Below, piece by piece: positions 62,734 through 64,000 of a DNA stretch of 64,000 nucleotides (positions within the stretch are counted from its first letter, which is position 1; every line of letters starts with the position of its first letter). The stretch lies in the NCBI GenBank assembly GCA_038380795.1, contig CM076267.1:7795501-7859500 (forward strand), given 5' to 3'. A program made the position numbers and the translations under genes. The stretch is from Pyrocephalus nanus. Its lineage: Eukaryota > Chordata > Aves > Passeriformes > Tyrannidae. The notes below the pieces were generated by a model. That model was not told the DNA's origin, ran no database searches, and saw nothing but the letters and a program-made list of their open reading frames with translations.

Positions 62734-64000
62734 GCATTCCTGCATAAGACATATTGCCATGTGGCAGGCTGTAAGTATCAGGGAAGACCTACTATATCTG
62801 AAACAACATAATTAACGCTCTTTGTTCATGATAGGCAAATAAACAACCCAGGCAGGCCTTTTCCAGTGATGGATAGCATCTTTATTAAAGAATTAATCTA
62901 GATCTCAAACCAGGATCTATCTAGTACATAAATCAAGGCCCTGTGGTTCCATTTACGGTTCCTTTTACAAGCTAAGTGTTAAGTTTATTGCTGTGTAGCC
63001 CAATAATTCATTGTTGAGGGATGCCAAGCCTCAGTCTTCCTTCTCTCTATTCTCACTGCAAATGGAGACAATTTCAGTTCACAACACCAGCATCAATTAG
63101 CTCTGCTCTTAGCAAGTAAGTTCTAACTGTCTAATGTCAATTGTATAACTATATTAAGAAGGTTAAGATGAGCTGATGAAATGTATTTATATGAGCTAAG
63201 TATTTATTTTTGTCAAATTTTATGCAAAGTCAAGATTGCCCTGCCAGAGACCCGCCATGCTCTGCACTTTCCCTCCTGAGATGGTCAAGTTTGGAAGAAC
63301 AGAGGGACTGCATAAAAGCTGTAGTGATTTATTAGCTCCTTTGGACATGATGGGCATAAATATTCTATGTCAGCTCTTTAGTAGATGCCATGATCTGTGA
63401 AAACTTTCCTGAGCACCTGTGCCCAACATATATATGTATTTTTTTTCTCATGGTCAGTAGTTCCCTGTGCATATTGCAGATGCTTGGGATCTCCAGAAAC
63501 TTCTTTCTTGCCTGCCTTAATTGAGAGATGGGCAACTAGAACACAGGGCATGTATACTGAAAGCTGTATTTCACCTTACATTGATTACTAACAGATCAAA
63601 CAAAGGGACTACATCAGATAACTGTATACATGCATGTATGGTGAAGTGTAATCAGTAGAAAGCTTGCAAAAATCCATTGGGGCACAGTAAAGCTCTTAGG
63701 TGCCTCACTTTTTAGTTTAGAATGATGCTTGTTATAAGGTTTGCAAGTTTTTTTGACTTTATTGTGTTTCTTATATTTGGCTGTGAGCAGACTATTAGAT
63801 TATTTGCTTAAGAATTTAGTGATGTTTTTATGCTGTGATGTGCCTAGTGATGTGATGGTTGTTTTGTTTAAGGAACTATCAGAGATATGGGAGATATTTG
63901 CCCCTAAAAAGTCCCATCAACTGTCATTTCAGATTGCCACCAAATGCACGTAGATACATCTGCAGGGATTACAGTCTTGGACTGGAAAGTTTCCAGGACA

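Larger units (their letters stand above)
59447..64000. other. Gene-free AT-rich sequence
   Basis: No gene or RNA is recognised. Overlapping frames at 59900-60240 on both strands (60-79 codons) lie in slightly G+C-richer sequence but resemble nothing known. The frame at 62501-62815 (plus, 104 codons) spans the hairpin listed separately. The window ends inside featureless sequence. Confidence 0.6.

Noticed and set aside
1..64000. CRISPR array, prokaryotic operons, tRNA or rRNA genes
   Set aside because: No regularly spaced repeats, no clustered long frames, no tRNA cloverleaf motifs noticed by eye, and no rRNA-like sequence. The CR1 elements show that the DNA is avian.

Overview
The window looks like a gene-free piece of a bird genome, either deep intergenic DNA or the inside of a very large intron. 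It is AT-rich and CpG-poor. It has no operon-like layout, no ribosome-binding sites and no long open frames. The longest open frame is 154 codons and none of the predicted peptides matches a protein family I recognise. The avian call rests on several chicken-repeat-1 (CR1) LINE fragments. Two are unmistakable: 15761-16026 on the minus strand and 59162-59446 on the plus strand. A weaker one lies at 26226-26310, and 49590-49690 and 51135-51168 are possible further remnants.

Layout: 1-15.7 kb is unique AT-rich DNA with small simple repeats, a 53-nt pyrimidine tract at 3.5 kb and a degenerate TA-rich tract at 11.2 kb. A minus-strand CR1 copy lies at 15.8-16.0 kb. From 16.2 to 23 kb the sequence is again unique. 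At 23.1-24.1 kb CpG density rises sharply, with a layout loosely resembling an LTR. From 24 to 35 kb there are scattered short duplications and one CR1 tail. At 35.3-35.5 kb there is a compact GC-rich island, followed by a T25 run. From 38 to 49 kb there is an old repeat-like fragment, long T and A runs, and a quiet stretch (46.6-48.5 kb) that resembles conserved noncoding sequence. At 49-54 kb there are several small tandem repeats, including a 21-bp unit in which every copy carries AATAAA, followed by a purine-biased stretch. At 56.1-56.35 kb there is an almost pure A/T block. The second clear CR1 copy follows at 59.2 kb, and a 15-bp perfect hairpin lies at 62.7 kb.

No exon, tRNA, rRNA, snRNA or CRISPR array could be supported, and no gene cooperation can be described. 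The points most worth checking are the CpG-dense block at 23-24 kb, the GC-rich island at 35.3 kb, the AATAAA-bearing tandem repeat at 52.5 kb, the A/T block at 56.1 kb and the hairpin at 62.7 kb. All repeat-family names come from recognition by eye and memory of consensus sequences, not from a search.
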